A stretch of 64,000 bases of DNA from Plebeiibacterium marinum (GTDB taxonomy: Bacteria; Bacteroidota; Bacteroidia; Bacteroidales; Marinilabiliaceae), in assembly GCF_026013615.1 (NCBI RefSeq), contig NZ_JAPDPI010000015.1, positions 47,638 through 111,637 on the forward strand. Reading direction: 5' to 3'. The notes beneath the pieces were generated by a model. It searched no databases. It was not told the origin of the DNA and saw nothing but the letters and a program-made list of their open reading frames with translations. Below, in pieces: positions 34,813-44,133 of the stretch. Every line of letters begins with the position of its first letter. The first letter of the stretch is position 1. The translations under genes and the position numbers were made by a program.

Positions 34813-36003
34813 CTAAGGGGTTTGTAATTCCATAAAAACAGGTTTAATCCTACTTATTATTCTATATAATATAATGATTGAGAAAGGCAAACTTGCTTGA
34901 GGAAAATCCTGCGGAATCCAGTACCATCCAATTATAAAAATTGTAACCAAGACCAGGTTAACCCACAATAATTTCTTGTTTTTATTTGATTTCCAATTGA
35001 ATAAAGCAATAATTATAAATGATGGAAAAGACCATAAAATATTCATATTATACCTGGTAACCTGATGATCAGTAGCCAGCCATAGATATAATATTAATAG
35101 CCCGATTAAACCACATACACCAAACAAAATTCTATCAAAAATATTCCATGCAAAATGTGCTTTATTAATTAAAAATGATCCTAATAAAACTAAAATAAGA
35201 AGCATCCATGCACAAAAGATTGGGGTAATTCTAAAATTGTCTCCAGTTTTAGTCAAATCTTTTTCTAATAAAATATTTGTTTTTGCTATCAAATCTCTTG
35301 AATTATCTGTGCTACTGATTTCAGAATTATTTAAAACTTCCATTAAAAAATCAGGTAAAAAAGTAGATTCTTTTGGGGTAGCAATTTTATCTGCCGGGAG
35401 TCCAAGAAGAATTTTTAGCCCCATTTCTATCCATGGAGATTCTGATAAATAATGATGTAAGTAATTTCGAAAAGTCCTATCGCAATTTATTGTATCGCGC
35501 TTAATTATAACTTCACCATCAATATTGTCCTTAATTATATCAAATATTCTGGTGGCACAATTGTCATAAAAAAAATCATATTTATAAAAGCGATTCTCTG
35601 GCTTATAATTCTCAATTAGTGCATTAAAAATTTGTTGTTTCTCTTTGTATGAAAGGTTCAATTCCTGTTCAATCACACCCCGGTTATCTGAAAAATATTC
35701 TGGTAAAAACCTTTTAAATTTATTATAACTAAGAAGATAATTCAATTTCCCGTTTGCAAACTTCAGGTAAAAGTTTGGCGTATTAAAATCAAAAGTTCCA
35801 TAATTGAATACCAAATCAACATTACGTTCCTTATCAAATACCCTAATTGCCGAGTGCCCAAATGCAGAATATAATTCATCTCCTTCCGAACAAGTTAATA
35901 TCGAAACAGTTGCGCTTTTTGATAGTATATTTTTGCTATACAGGCTTACAGGTAATATTACCAGGATGACAAATCCAATTAAATGCCTAAAAAAATTATG
36001 CAT
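34813..36003 (-). CDS. DUF4105 (Lnb N-terminal-domain) membrane protein
   Basis: The start at 36003 (MHNFFRHLIG) gives a clean signal peptide and 396 residues. The N-terminal domain has ILTCSEGDELYSAFGHSAIRV and, later, FFYDNCATRIFDII, the conserved Cys, His and Asn regions of DUF4105, a papain-like fold related to the Lnb periplasmic domain. The C-terminal ~150 residues contain several membrane helices. It is common in Bacteroidota; function unknown. It follows the small protein gene at 36034 by only 30 bp. Confidence 0.8.
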   Translation of the reverse strand: MHNFFRHLIGFVILVILPVSLYSKNILSKSATVSILTCSEGDELYSAFGHSAIRVFDKERNVDLVFNYGTFDFNTPNFYLKFANGKLNYLLSYNKFKRFLPEYFSDNRGVIEQELNLSYKEKQQIFNALIENYKPENRFYKYDFFYDNCATRIFDIIKDNIDGEVIIKRDTINCDRTFRNYLHHYLSESPWIEMGLKILLGLPADKIATPKESTFLPDFLMEVLNNSEISSTDNSRDLIAKTNILLEKDLTKTGDNFRITPIFCAWMLLILVLLGSFLINKAHFAWNIFDRILFGVCGLIGLLILYLWLATDHQVTRYNMNILWSFPSFIIIALFNWKSNKNKKLLWVNLVLVTIFIIGWYWIPQDFPQASLPFSIIILYRIISRIKPVFMELQTP

Positions 36004-36033
36004 ATATTTTAAATTTGCTCCAAATATAATCAA

Positions 36034-36396
36034 TCAAACCATTCCTTGTAATAGTAAAGGGTGCAGAAATTTTAATACTCTTGAAAATTCAACTTTGTTT
36101 AGTCCCTTAACAGCATTTCTTACTCTATCCGTAGTGTAATATATACCATTAGAAATATTGGAAATTAACGAATTAAATACTTTGTTTACAACGAATATTT
36201 CATAATCGAGCATACCCTTCTTTTTATCACTTGTTTTTTGTTCGCAAGAAGTATTAACTGTTTGCATTTTTTTGCCAGGATATGTTTCTGCAACCCAATA
36301 ATATTCCGGATCAGCGAAAAGGTTCATAAACCAATCAATACACATTTCGGTTATCTGAATTAACCATTTCTCAAAACTTAATTTTATTTCCAACAT
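36034..36396 (-). CDS. Small hypothetical protein upstream of the DUF4105 gene
   Basis: Unrecognised 120-residue protein. It has an amphipathic N-terminal segment (KWLIQITEMCIDWFMNLF) that may be membrane-associated and a Cys in the middle. It lies upstream of the DUF4105 gene on the same strand and may be co-transcribed. Coding status rests on length and lack of an alternative only. Confidence 0.45.
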   Translation of the reverse strand: MLEIKLSFEKWLIQITEMCIDWFMNLFADPEYYWVAETYPGKKMQTVNTSCEQKTSDKKKGMLDYEIFVVNKVFNSLISNISNGIYYTTDRVRNAVKGLNKVEFSRVLKFLHPLLLQGMV

Positions 36397-36610
36397 AACT
36401 TAAATACTTTATTAGGTGATTAATTAATTTACTAATATGATTTCAAAACTAATACTGTATTTTGTTGTATTAAAGACATTTAAGTAACTTTTTCAATATT
36501 TAAGTTAAACTTGATCGACTTAAATTCAAAAATAAACTCCTTAATTATTACTTAATTATACACTTAATTATTTCTTAAAATACCTATATTTGTGGATTAA
36601 AAGCCTGTAA

Positions 36611-37771
36611 ATGACAAGTATTAGAAACCAACATACGATCAAGTTGTTTTCTACTATCCTCAACCATATTTCCGAACTGGTTGTGGGTGTAGATAAAATT
36701 GTTGGTATCTATAACCAGGAAGATGGAAATAATCTTCTTGAAGGAATTAGCTTATACATGCAGAATGGTAGTCTTGTTGAGCACAGGTTAGAAATAGACC
36801 AAAATAACCAAGGTCTACTTCAACTACAGAGCGATCGAATACAATACAAATGGTTAAACTCAGCTCAAGTTCCGTTTGAAGAAAGGCATTTGGGTACAGG
36901 ACAATTAAATATTTTTAACGAATATGAAAACCTGATATTGTTAATATCAATACCTCAGTACAATAGCTTAAAAAGAAACTTGGTTTTTATCTATTTTAAA
37001 GGTGATTTTGATCAATTTGGAGTTCAACACGATAAAGCTAAACTTAGTACACAGAATAAATCTATAATTGGACATTTAATATCAAAGTCTGTTATTTCCC
37101 TAAACAAAGTTTATTGGAATCAAGAAGCCAAGTTAATGCGATTTGCCAGGAAATCACAGGAGGTCATTAAGTATCAGAAAAATTCTATTGATAGTGTAGC
37201 AAAAAGTGAGGCATTAGAAAATCTGGTTATTGGCTGGGTAATGGATTATCTAAATAATTTAAGTCAAGCAGGTTCGGTTAATTATGTTTTACAGAATGAG
37301 GCACTCCAAAAGATTACAGATTATAAAGGTGAATTTTCAGAACTAAAAAAAGCTATCCAGGAAGCAGCAGAGTATGCGTTTTTATTAAATAGCTATAGTG
37401 GATCTGATATGGTTACCATTGAGGCTGATTTCATAACCTTAAATACATATGTAAACAACAGCGAGTTTACATATGAAAACATAAATTTGCCACCACGATT
37501 GAAAAAAACACATGAATTATTAGACCGGTTGGAAAAATATGCGCTAAAAATTTCTCATGAAGGACTTAGCCTTACCAGCTATAATGTTGGCAAGTCAATG
37601 AATAGACCAATAACAGCTGCTGCAATTTCTGATTCACTAAGTAAAAACAAGGATCGGATAAACACCTTATTTAAGCAGTTTCCTGATAAATGGAACTTTA
37701 TAAAAAACAATTTCAGACCAATAATCAATGTTACAGCAAGGGATAATATTCACTTAAAAAATTGGGGATAG
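36611..37771 (+). CDS. Hypothetical cytoplasmic protein, possibly GAF-like
   Basis: Unrecognised 386-residue protein with no signal peptide or membrane segment. The first ~160 residues alternate strands and helices in a way that suggests a GAF/PAS-like sensor (weak). The rest is helical, and the last ~60 residues (PITAAAISDSLSKNKDRINTLFKQ) could be a small DNA-binding helix bundle. It stands alone, divergent from the small gene at 36396. A regulatory role is conceivable but unproven. Confidence 0.6.
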   Translation: MTSIRNQHTIKLFSTILNHISELVVGVDKIVGIYNQEDGNNLLEGISLYMQNGSLVEHRLEIDQNNQGLLQLQSDRIQYKWLNSAQVPFEERHLGTGQLNIFNEYENLILLISIPQYNSLKRNLVFIYFKGDFDQFGVQHDKAKLSTQNKSIIGHLISKSVISLNKVYWNQEAKLMRFARKSQEVIKYQKNSIDSVAKSEALENLVIGWVMDYLNNLSQAGSVNYVLQNEALQKITDYKGEFSELKKAIQEAAEYAFLLNSYSGSDMVTIEADFITLNTYVNNSEFTYENINLPPRLKKTHELLDRLEKYALKISHEGLSLTSYNVGKSMNRPITAAAISDSLSKNKDRINTLFKQFPDKWNFIKNNFRPIINVTARDNIHLKNWG

Positions 37772-37817
37772 TCGTTTATTTACTAATCCTTACTCGATAA
37801 CAGGAAATACAACTCAT

Positions 37818-37916
37818 TTTACATATGTATACACAAAATACGTTATCCTTATTAATAGCCTCTTTTGAAAATTAGTGGTTACATGTAACTTAAAACAAAT
37901 TTGTTACACATGTAAC
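37818..37916. promoter_or_regulatory. Cluster of TTACA-N2-TGTAA palindromes downstream of pyrD
   Basis: TTTACA-TA-TGTATA (37818-37831), GTTACATGTAAC (37878-37889, no spacer) and GTTACA-CA-TGTAAC (37903-37916) repeat the motif found in quantity upstream of the XRE gene at 39987. They lie in the gap between convergent genes, which is an odd place for operators. Confidence 0.5.
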
Positions 37917-37949
37917 TAACACATTAATCACCCCTGTTTAATATTATAA

Positions 37950-37977
37950 AAAAAGGATGCATATATTCTATGCACCC
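37950..37977 (-). terminator. Terminator of the pyrK-pyrD operon
   Basis: GGATGCATA (37955-37963) pairs with TATGCACCC (37969-37977) with one mismatch; an A run on its left gives a T run on the minus strand. Confidence 0.7.
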
Positions 37978-37997
37978 TTAATATTATTATATCCGAT

Positions 37998-38912
37998 TTA
38001 TTCTGTAATTAAGCCACCTACAAGATCATTAACATCATTAATATCGTGACGGTGCATATAATCCTTTATTCCATCAATAACCTTTATGGTTACCTGTGGA
38101 TCAATGAAATTAGCAGTACCAATCTGGATAGCCCTGGCACCAGCCAACATAAACTCTATGGCATCATTTGCATTCATAATACCCCCCATACCAACAATAG
38201 GAACCTTAACAGCATTGTAAACCTGCCATACCATCCTTAATGCAACAGGCTTAACACATGGCCCCGATAAACCACCTGTAATAGTAGATAAGGAAGGTTT
38301 ACGTTTTTCTGCGTTTATGGCCATGCCCAATAAAGTATTTATAAGCGATAAGGAATCTGCTCCCGCGCCTTCAACTGCTTTCGCTATCTCTGTTACATCT
38401 GTAACATTAGGCGACAACTTTACCATTAGGTGCTTTTTGTAAACTTTTCTAACTGCTTCTGTAACAGCAACAGCTGAAGGACAATGTACTCCAAAAGCCA
38501 TCCCGCCTTCTTTTACGTTAGGACACGAGATGTTAAGCTCTATTCCCGGTATATTATCCAGTTCATTAATTTTCTCTGCCGTTGCCACATAATCCTCAAT
38601 TGCAGAACCAGATACATTAACAAATATTCCAGTATTATAGTGTTTTATCCTTGGATATATATCACTGATAAAATAATCAACACCTTTATTCTGTAATCCA
38701 ACAGCATTGAGCATTCCACTAGGCGTTTCTGCCATCCTGGGATATGGATTACCTTCCCGATGGTGTAATGTAGTTCCCTTTACTACAATACCTCCTAAAT
38801 CATCAATATTTATAAAATCCTCATATTCTTCTCCAAAACCAAAGGTTCCAGAGGCAGTCATAACCGGGTTTTTAAGGGATAGTCCGTTTAAATCTACAGC
38901 TAAATTTACCAT
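37998..38912 (-). CDS. pyrD: Dihydroorotate dehydrogenase B, catalytic subunit
   Basis: It oxidises dihydroorotate to orotate in pyrimidine synthesis. The 304-residue protein has [19 protein letters not shown] with the catalytic Cys of class 1B enzymes, KLSPNV, and the FMN phosphate loops GLSGPCVKP and VGMGGI. It overlaps the end of pyrK by 7 bases, so the two subunits are coupled. Confidence 0.95.
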   Translation of the reverse strand: MVNLAVDLNGLSLKNPVMTASGTFGFGEEYEDFINIDDLGGIVVKGTTLHHREGNPYPRMAETPSGMLNAVGLQNKGVDYFISDIYPRIKHYNTGIFVNVSGSAIEDYVATAEKINELDNIPGIELNISCPNVKEGGMAFGVHCPSAVAVTEAVRKVYKKHLMVKLSPNVTDVTEIAKAVEGAGADSLSLINTLLGMAINAEKRKPSLSTITGGLSGPCVKPVALRMVWQVYNAVKVPIVGMGGIMNANDAIEFMLAGARAIQIGTANFIDPQVTIKVIDGIKDYMHRHDINDVNDLVGGLITE

Positions 38913-39682
38913 TCTTTTAAGTCTTTAATATCAAACACCGGTCCTTCAGTACAAGTACATTTATGACCCTCTTTAGTATCTACAACACAGCATAAACAAG
39001 CACCTATACCACAAGCCATCAGGTTTTCTAAAGAAACCTCACATTTAATATCCTTGTTTTTTGCTTTAGCAGCTACGGCTCGCATCATGGGATCCGGTCC
39101 ACATGTATATACTATATTCATTTGGTTCAAATCCTCATTCATCAATGGATGATCCGTTACAAAACCTTTTATCCCCTGAGAACCATCTTCTGTGGTAACA
39201 GCCACTTCAGCAATCTTCTCATAGTTATCCAGTTCCATTAAGATTTTGTTATTTCTGGCTCCCAAAAGGAAGAAAGGTTCAACACCATTATCCTTTAATA
39301 TCCTACCTAATATTAACATTGGCGCTACTCCAACACCACCTCCCACAAGCAAAGCTTTACTGCCTTTTGCAGGAATTGTAAATGAATTTCCCAAAGGATA
39401 GATCATATCAATTGAATCTCCTTCTGAAAGCTTAGCAATTAGGCGACTTCCTTCGCCAACTTCCTGAATCAATAGGATAATCTCATTTTTACTTTCATTT
39501 ACTTCGTGTATTGAAATAGGACGCCGTAAAAACGTATTGGGACCATTTTCTACTTTTATGTCTACAAATTGACCGGGGTAAATCGAAGGCAATTTATCTT
39601 GACTGGCAGCATGTATAATCACATACTCATCGTTAATTCTTCGATTTTTAGTGACAGTTAATAACTCTACTTTTTTGCTCAT
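38906..39682 (-). CDS. pyrK: Dihydroorotate dehydrogenase B, electron transfer subunit
   Basis: It carries FAD and a 2Fe-2S cluster and passes electrons from PyrD to NAD. The ATG at 39682 ([10 protein letters not shown]) gives 258 residues, the usual length; an earlier in-frame ATG at 39718 is possible. [10 protein letters not shown] binds [13 protein letters not shown] binds NAD, and the C-terminal Cys set ([11 protein letters not shown]...CTC) binds the cluster. First gene of the pyrK-pyrD operon. Confidence 0.93.
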   Translation of the reverse strand: MSKKVELLTVTKNRRINDEYVIIHAASQDKLPSIYPGQFVDIKVENGPNTFLRRPISIHEVNESKNEIILLIQEVGEGSRLIAKLSEGDSIDMIYPLGNSFTIPAKGSKALLVGGGVGVAPMLILGRILKDNGVEPFFLLGARNNKILMELDNYEKIAEVAVTTEDGSQGIKGFVTDHPLMNEDLNQMNIVYTCGPDPMMRAVAAKAKNKDIKCEVSLENLMACGIGACLCCVVDTKEGHKCTCTEGPVFDIKDLKEW

Positions 39683-39986
39683 TGTATAATTACATAATAA
39701 AATTTGTTGTTTACTCATGTAAACACCTTGCGATAAATCATGCAAATATAGAGATTTTGAGTTGATTATCAATCATCAGGATTATAATGCAGAAAAATCC
39801 TTTTTGCCTTTTTACATTTAACAGAACAGGATGTTAAACTCCCGAGCTCTGCATATAGGAAACTTCATCCTACCCATTAATTTTATCACTAATCTAATTT
39901 ATAGGCAGTTATCCTCAAGGCTTTAATTATTATTTATAGTTAGTACATACTCACCTGAGGATGATCGTTGAAATAATAGCAAATGA

Positions 39987-40478
39987 TCAATGCTTTCTTT
40001 CCGGATAGTAAGTTTCAAATGAATAATCAGAATAAAAGAATACAATCTTTTCTAATACTTTTTCATTATTTTCTTCAGAATCTTGAATAATATTCTCGGA
40101 ACTCTTTTTCGTAGATGGTTTTATAGACTTTTCTATGGTTGATTCACTTTCCTTTGCTTTATTTAAATCAGGACTTTTTTTCACATGTACAGGAGGCTCA
40201 TCTGTTTGAATTTCTTCAGTCCTAAAGAGTTCTTTATTTACATGTACATTTTCAACCTTTTCATGTTGGTTACGATACATATTACCTTGCCCTAACATTA
40301 ACCAATCCGGATTAATATGAGGGAATTTAGTAAGGACTTTCTGCAGAATATCCAGACTAGGGTTATTACGCCCTGATAAAAGATGAGATACACTAGATCT
40401 GTTTACACCGATCATATCGGCAAACTTAGATGATGATATTCTTTCTGACGATAATAATGTCTGTAACCGCTGTTTCAT
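39987..40478 (-). CDS. XRE-family transcriptional regulator
   Basis: The 163-residue protein has an XRE helix-turn-helix at residues 1-65 (SSSKFADMIGVNRSSVSHLLSG) that ends with NPDWLMLGQG, a signature of Bacteroidota phage-type repressors. The remaining ~95 residues are charged, Glu/Lys/Ser-rich and probably disordered. Upstream lies 1 kb of AT-rich DNA with many ATTACA-N2-TGTAAT sites, nearest ending ~50 bp upstream, so autoregulation and further targets are likely. Confidence 0.85.
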   Translation of the reverse strand: MKQRLQTLLSSERISSSKFADMIGVNRSSVSHLLSGRNNPSLDILQKVLTKFPHINPDWLMLGQGNMYRNQHEKVENVHVNKELFRTEEIQTDEPPVHVKKSPDLNKAKESESTIEKSIKPSTKKSSENIIQDSEENNEKVLEKIVFFYSDYSFETYYPERKH

Positions 40479-40513
40479 TAATCAACACAATTAACAATTG
40501 TAATACTAATTTT

Positions 40514-40623
40514 ATTACACATGTAATATATAAAAATGAATATTTATATTACTTATGTAATCACAATAGAATGCACTAATAATATACAAATGTAATTAAT
40601 ATTCTATTATATACAAACGTAAA
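40514..40623. promoter_or_regulatory. Operator-like array upstream of the XRE gene
   Basis: Four sites with the pattern ATTACA-N2-TGTAAT: 40514-40527 (perfect halves), 40548-40561 (ATTACT-TA-TGTAAT), 40583-40596 (TATACA-AA-TGTAAT) and 40610-40623 (degenerate). Spacing between starts is 34, 35 and 27 bases, close to three turns for the first two. Confidence 0.6.
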
Positions 40624-41131
40624 ATACTATCAGACTAATAAGCCATTAAAACACCTTGCTATATTACAGGAAGAATGTTTTGGATCTGGCACTATAGTCA
40701 AGCTATTGTTTATATATATAGTATATGTAGTTAATTAACTGCACTTTAAAATTTATTACATAAGTATATATTTTCATGGTTTTATGAATATTTCCTTCAA
40801 TTGTACAATATAAAACAATGTCTAATGCACACATATTCAATATATTAACACTTGCTAAAATAATAGGTTTAAATAAATGATTAATAGTATTGGTTATTAG
40901 CTATATAAGTGTATTATTTTGGTTGAATTGAGTTCTTTTTTCTTCGCTATGACAGTATTCTTGTTAATATTTAAATATATACTCCATTTAACCTATATAA
41001 TAGTCTGAATATGTGCTATATATACAATATGAATAAAGGTGTTATAGAGGATAATTTAATTTGATCAATAATTATTACTTTTGTAATTTATTTACATTAA
41101 TCTGCACTACTCTCCTGCTCTATTAATATAT

Positions 41132-41215
41132 ATTACACTTATAAAAGCATTAAAAATTTACATATGTGATTATATATGTAAATTAATTACCTGAGGATTA
41201 GATTACGTATGTAAT
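41132..41215. promoter_or_regulatory. Second cluster of operator-like palindromes
   Basis: ATTACA-CT-TATAAA (41132-41145), TTTACA-TA-TGTGAT (41157-41170), ATTATA-TA-TGTAAA (41169-41182) and ATTACG-TA-TGTAAT (41202-41215) repeat the motif of the first cluster some 600 bp away. Confidence 0.5.
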
Positions 41216-41462
41216 CTTTTTCATTGGTGGGGAATTCGTATAACTATACTTTACTGGAGGATATTGAATAATCAGTTTTATAAAAACCTACGTTTTTAAG
41301 CATTCTTCATTCCTCTACAGTAAATATTTTATACTTAAAAATTAAATTGACTGAATAGATACTAGTTTTTATCAATTTATAGCGATTTTGGTGTATTCAA
41401 ACCTTATATAAAGAGTCCGTAAATATTAAAATCTAATGCCCTATATTATGTTAATTTTGTAA

Positions 41463-41493
41463 GTACAAAAAAAGGGAGGTAAATCCCTCCCTT
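41463..41493 (-). terminator. Terminator of the E2-E1-flavodoxin operon
   Basis: GGGAGG (41474-41479) pairs with CCTCCC (41486-41491). A long A run to the left becomes a T run on the minus strand. Confidence 0.85.
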
Positions 41494-41517
41494 GTATTCA
41501 TAAAAATATATGTAACT

Positions 41518-42024
41518 CTAATTAAATTCTTTTGCTATCATTTTTGTCCAGTTCAAAATCCGTTCATCTGTTAAGGCTGCTTGATTTTCAATATCCAACG
41601 CTAAACCAACAAACTGATTTCCTCTAAGTGCTTTTGATGATTCAAATTCATATCCTTCTATAGATGTAAAACCAACAACTTTCCCCCCTCGTTTTTCAAT
41701 AAAGTCTGCCATTATGCCAATTCCGTCCACAAAGTTTTCCGGATATCCCTTCTGATCACCACCTCCATATAATGCAAATGTCTTTCCCTTTAAAGATTCT
41801 TCTTCAATAGAAGGCAAAAACTCATCCCAATAGTTTGGCAATTCACCATCAAACCAAGTTGGCACTGCTAATATATAATTAGTGAATTTCATAAATTCTT
41901 CGTTGCCTATATCTTCAACATTGACCTCTTCAATATTACCGTTTCCTAACCCTTTTATTATTTTTTGGGCTTGTTGCTTTGTTTTAATACTATTAAAACT
42001 ATAAAACAGACCTATGTTTTTCAT
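41518..42024 (-). CDS. fldA: Flavodoxin, long-chain type
   Basis: FMN electron carrier of 168 residues. The phosphate-binding loop is YSFNSIKT (near 8-15; family T/S-x-T-x-x-T), the FMN-stacking aromatics are at TWFDGELP and YGGGDQKGYPENF, and the insertion after this is the long-chain loop. It is the third gene of an operon with 2-oxoacid dehydrogenase E2 and E1, 15 bp after E1, with a terminator behind. Co-transcription with a dehydrogenase complex is unusual. Confidence 0.9.
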   Translation of the reverse strand: MKNIGLFYSFNSIKTKQQAQKIIKGLGNGNIEEVNVEDIGNEEFMKFTNYILAVPTWFDGELPNYWDEFLPSIEEESLKGKTFALYGGGDQKGYPENFVDGIGIMADFIEKRGGKVVGFTSIEGYEFESSKALRGNQFVGLALDIENQAALTDERILNWTKMIAKEFN

Positions 42025-42039
42025 AATCTACCTCTTTGA

Positions 42040-44088
42040 TTAAAATGTTAAGATTTCCCTTGCTGCATTCTCTATTTTTTCAGTATTGGGTAAAATAGCT
42101 GCTTCTAAAATCCTGTTGAATCCTACAGGTGTAAATTCAGCCCCAACTCTCATTACCGGTGCATCTAAAAACTTAAAAGCATGCTCCGAAATATAGGCAG
42201 AAACTTCTCCTCCAAAACCTCCAAAAACCTTATCCTCATGTACAACCAAAACGCGCGACGTCTTTTTTACAGATTCCAAAATAGTTTCTTTATCAAGTGG
42301 CACTAACGACCTTAAATCTACCACCTCGCATTCTGCTATACCTTCTTTTGATAATTTCTCAGCTACATCCATACACATGTGCGTAGTATTGCCATATGTT
42401 ATCATAGTTAAATCAGATCCATTTCGCCTTATCCTAGCCTTGCCAAATGGGACCTCAAAATCTTCTGGTATTGGTGTAGCAGCTTTAGGGGAATTGTATA
42501 ATGCCTTAGGTTCCAAAAACAATGTCATTCCTTGCGAACGCATAGATGTTCGTAGTAAACCAGCTGCATCATCTGCATATGAAGGATAAACAACCCTTAC
42601 TCCCGGAAAAGTGGTCAGCGCTCCCTCAATTGTTTGCGAATGATATAATCCACCGCCAATATAACCACCAGAAGCCAACCTTACTGTTACATTTGGGGAA
42701 TACTGACCTTTGGTTCTCCAATATTCATGCGTAGTTTCTACAAATTGCTCCATGGCTGGCCAAAAATAATCTGCAAATTCAGCACCCTCTACAACTACCC
42801 TTATATTTTTATTGAAACGCGACATTCCGTTGGCTGTTCCCATGATAAAGTCCTCGGCTATAGGCGCATTAAACACTCTCTGGTGACCAAACTCCTGTTG
42901 CATTCCTTTTGACACATTGAAAATGCCGCCTTTATCCTTATTTGCCATATCCTGTCCATATATAAAAGTGTCCGGATTGCGGCGAAACTCAGCTTTTAAT
43001 GTACTATTTAAGGCCTCTATAATCTTCTTTGGTTCAGATGTTTCATTATGAGTTCCATCTGGAAACTTCTGAGGTTGATATGCTGGAGCATAAACAAAAT
43101 CATGTACGCTGTCAGGGCTTGGATCGGGTGCAGCCATGCCAGCTTTATGAGCTTTTTTCACTACCTCTTTTACGTGTTCATCAATCTGATTCAGTTCATC
43201 TTCTGTAGCCCTGTTATACCTGATTAACAACCTTCTGAACTTAGCAATCGGATCATATTCCCTTACATAATTTAATTCTGCTTTATCGCGATACAATTCA
43301 TGCCTGTCAGAATTGGAATGCGAATGGATTCTGACACAATTGGCATGAACGATAACCGGCTTTTGATTTTCTTCTGCCCACTTAACTGCTTCTGTCATGG
43401 CATTCATTGAGTCAAAAACATCTTTTCCATTACAGTAAAGGATTCTGATATTCTTTAATCCTTCAAAATTTTTAGCAACCTTCCTGTTGGCCTGTTGGTC
43501 TTTTTTGGGGACTGAAATACCATATCCATTATCCTGGAAAACGAATACCACAGGAAGCATTTCTTTTGAGGCTCCATTTATAGCCTCATAAACATATCCT
43601 TCTGATACAGAAGACTCCCCCTGCGAACTGATGGCTACACCTTTAGATTTATAATATTTAATTGCCCTGGCTATACCAACAGCATGCAAAGTATGATTCC
43701 CGGTACAAGACGATACATTGTGAATGTTCCACTCTGGTTTGGCAAAATGGTTCGACATATGCCGGCCTCCTCCAGCAACGTCTGTATCTTTTGAAATTCC
43801 ATTATATATTATTTCTTCAGCCGTCAAGCCTGCAGATACAGATGTTTGTAAATCTCTATAATATGGAAACAAATGATCCTTGTTCCTGTCAAAAACCTGA
43901 CCTATTGCCAACTGTATAGCATCATGACCCGCCGCCGGAGCATGGTACGACCAACCTATAGCCTGCTTTAAATAATTAGGAGCACGATCATCAAGGCTTC
44001 TTCCCAACCTCAATAATTGATACCATTTTAACAAAGTTTCCTTATCTGTTGTTTTTATTTTGTATATTTCTTTTATATCCGGATTCAT
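42040..44088 (-). CDS. 2-oxoacid dehydrogenase E1, fused alpha-beta (branched-chain type)
   Basis: The 682-residue protein fuses the TPP-binding alpha part (GQGESSVSEGYVYEA, about 155-170, and FVFQDNGYGISVP) to the beta part (from about 350: FNAPIAEDFIMGTANGM, GGYIGGGLYHSQTIEG, VVHEDKVFGGFGGEV). It decarboxylates a 2-oxoacid and transfers the acyl group to the E2 lipoyl domain. The fusion is typical of Bacteroidota enzymes acting on branched-chain 2-oxoacids, though pyruvate cannot be excluded. It follows E2 by 45 bp. Confidence 0.9.
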   Translation of the reverse strand: MNPDIKEIYKIKTTDKETLLKWYQLLRLGRSLDDRAPNYLKQAIGWSYHAPAAGHDAIQLAIGQVFDRNKDHLFPYYRDLQTSVSAGLTAEEIIYNGISKDTDVAGGGRHMSNHFAKPEWNIHNVSSCTGNHTLHAVGIARAIKYYKSKGVAISSQGESSVSEGYVYEAINGASKEMLPVVFVFQDNGYGISVPKKDQQANRKVAKNFEGLKNIRILYCNGKDVFDSMNAMTEAVKWAEENQKPVIVHANCVRIHSHSNSDRHELYRDKAELNYVREYDPIAKFRRLLIRYNRATEDELNQIDEHVKEVVKKAHKAGMAAPDPSPDSVHDFVYAPAYQPQKFPDGTHNETSEPKKIIEALNSTLKAEFRRNPDTFIYGQDMANKDKGGIFNVSKGMQQEFGHQRVFNAPIAEDFIMGTANGMSRFNKNIRVVVEGAEFADYFWPAMEQFVETTHEYWRTKGQYSPNVTVRLASGGYIGGGLYHSQTIEGALTTFPGVRVVYPSYADDAAGLLRTSMRSQGMTLFLEPKALYNSPKAATPIPEDFEVPFGKARIRRNGSDLTMITYGNTTHMCMDVAEKLSKEGIAECEVVDLRSLVPLDKETILESVKKTSRVLVVHEDKVFGGFGGEVSAYISEHAFKFLDAPVMRVGAEFTPVGFNRILEAAILPNTEKIENAAREILTF

Positions 44089-44133
44089 AGCTAATGTTTT
44101 AAATTACAGACTGTATTAACGATTTACTGGCCA

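Larger units (their letters stand above)
40479..41462. other. One-kilobase AT-rich non-coding region with palindromic sites
   Basis: No supportable gene is present in about 1 kb. The distinctive content is the array of ATTACA-N2-TGTAAT-type sites in the 40514-40623 and 41132-41215 clusters, and one site at 40755. The remainder is A/T-rich runs. It separates the XRE gene from the flavodoxin terminator. Confidence 0.6.
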
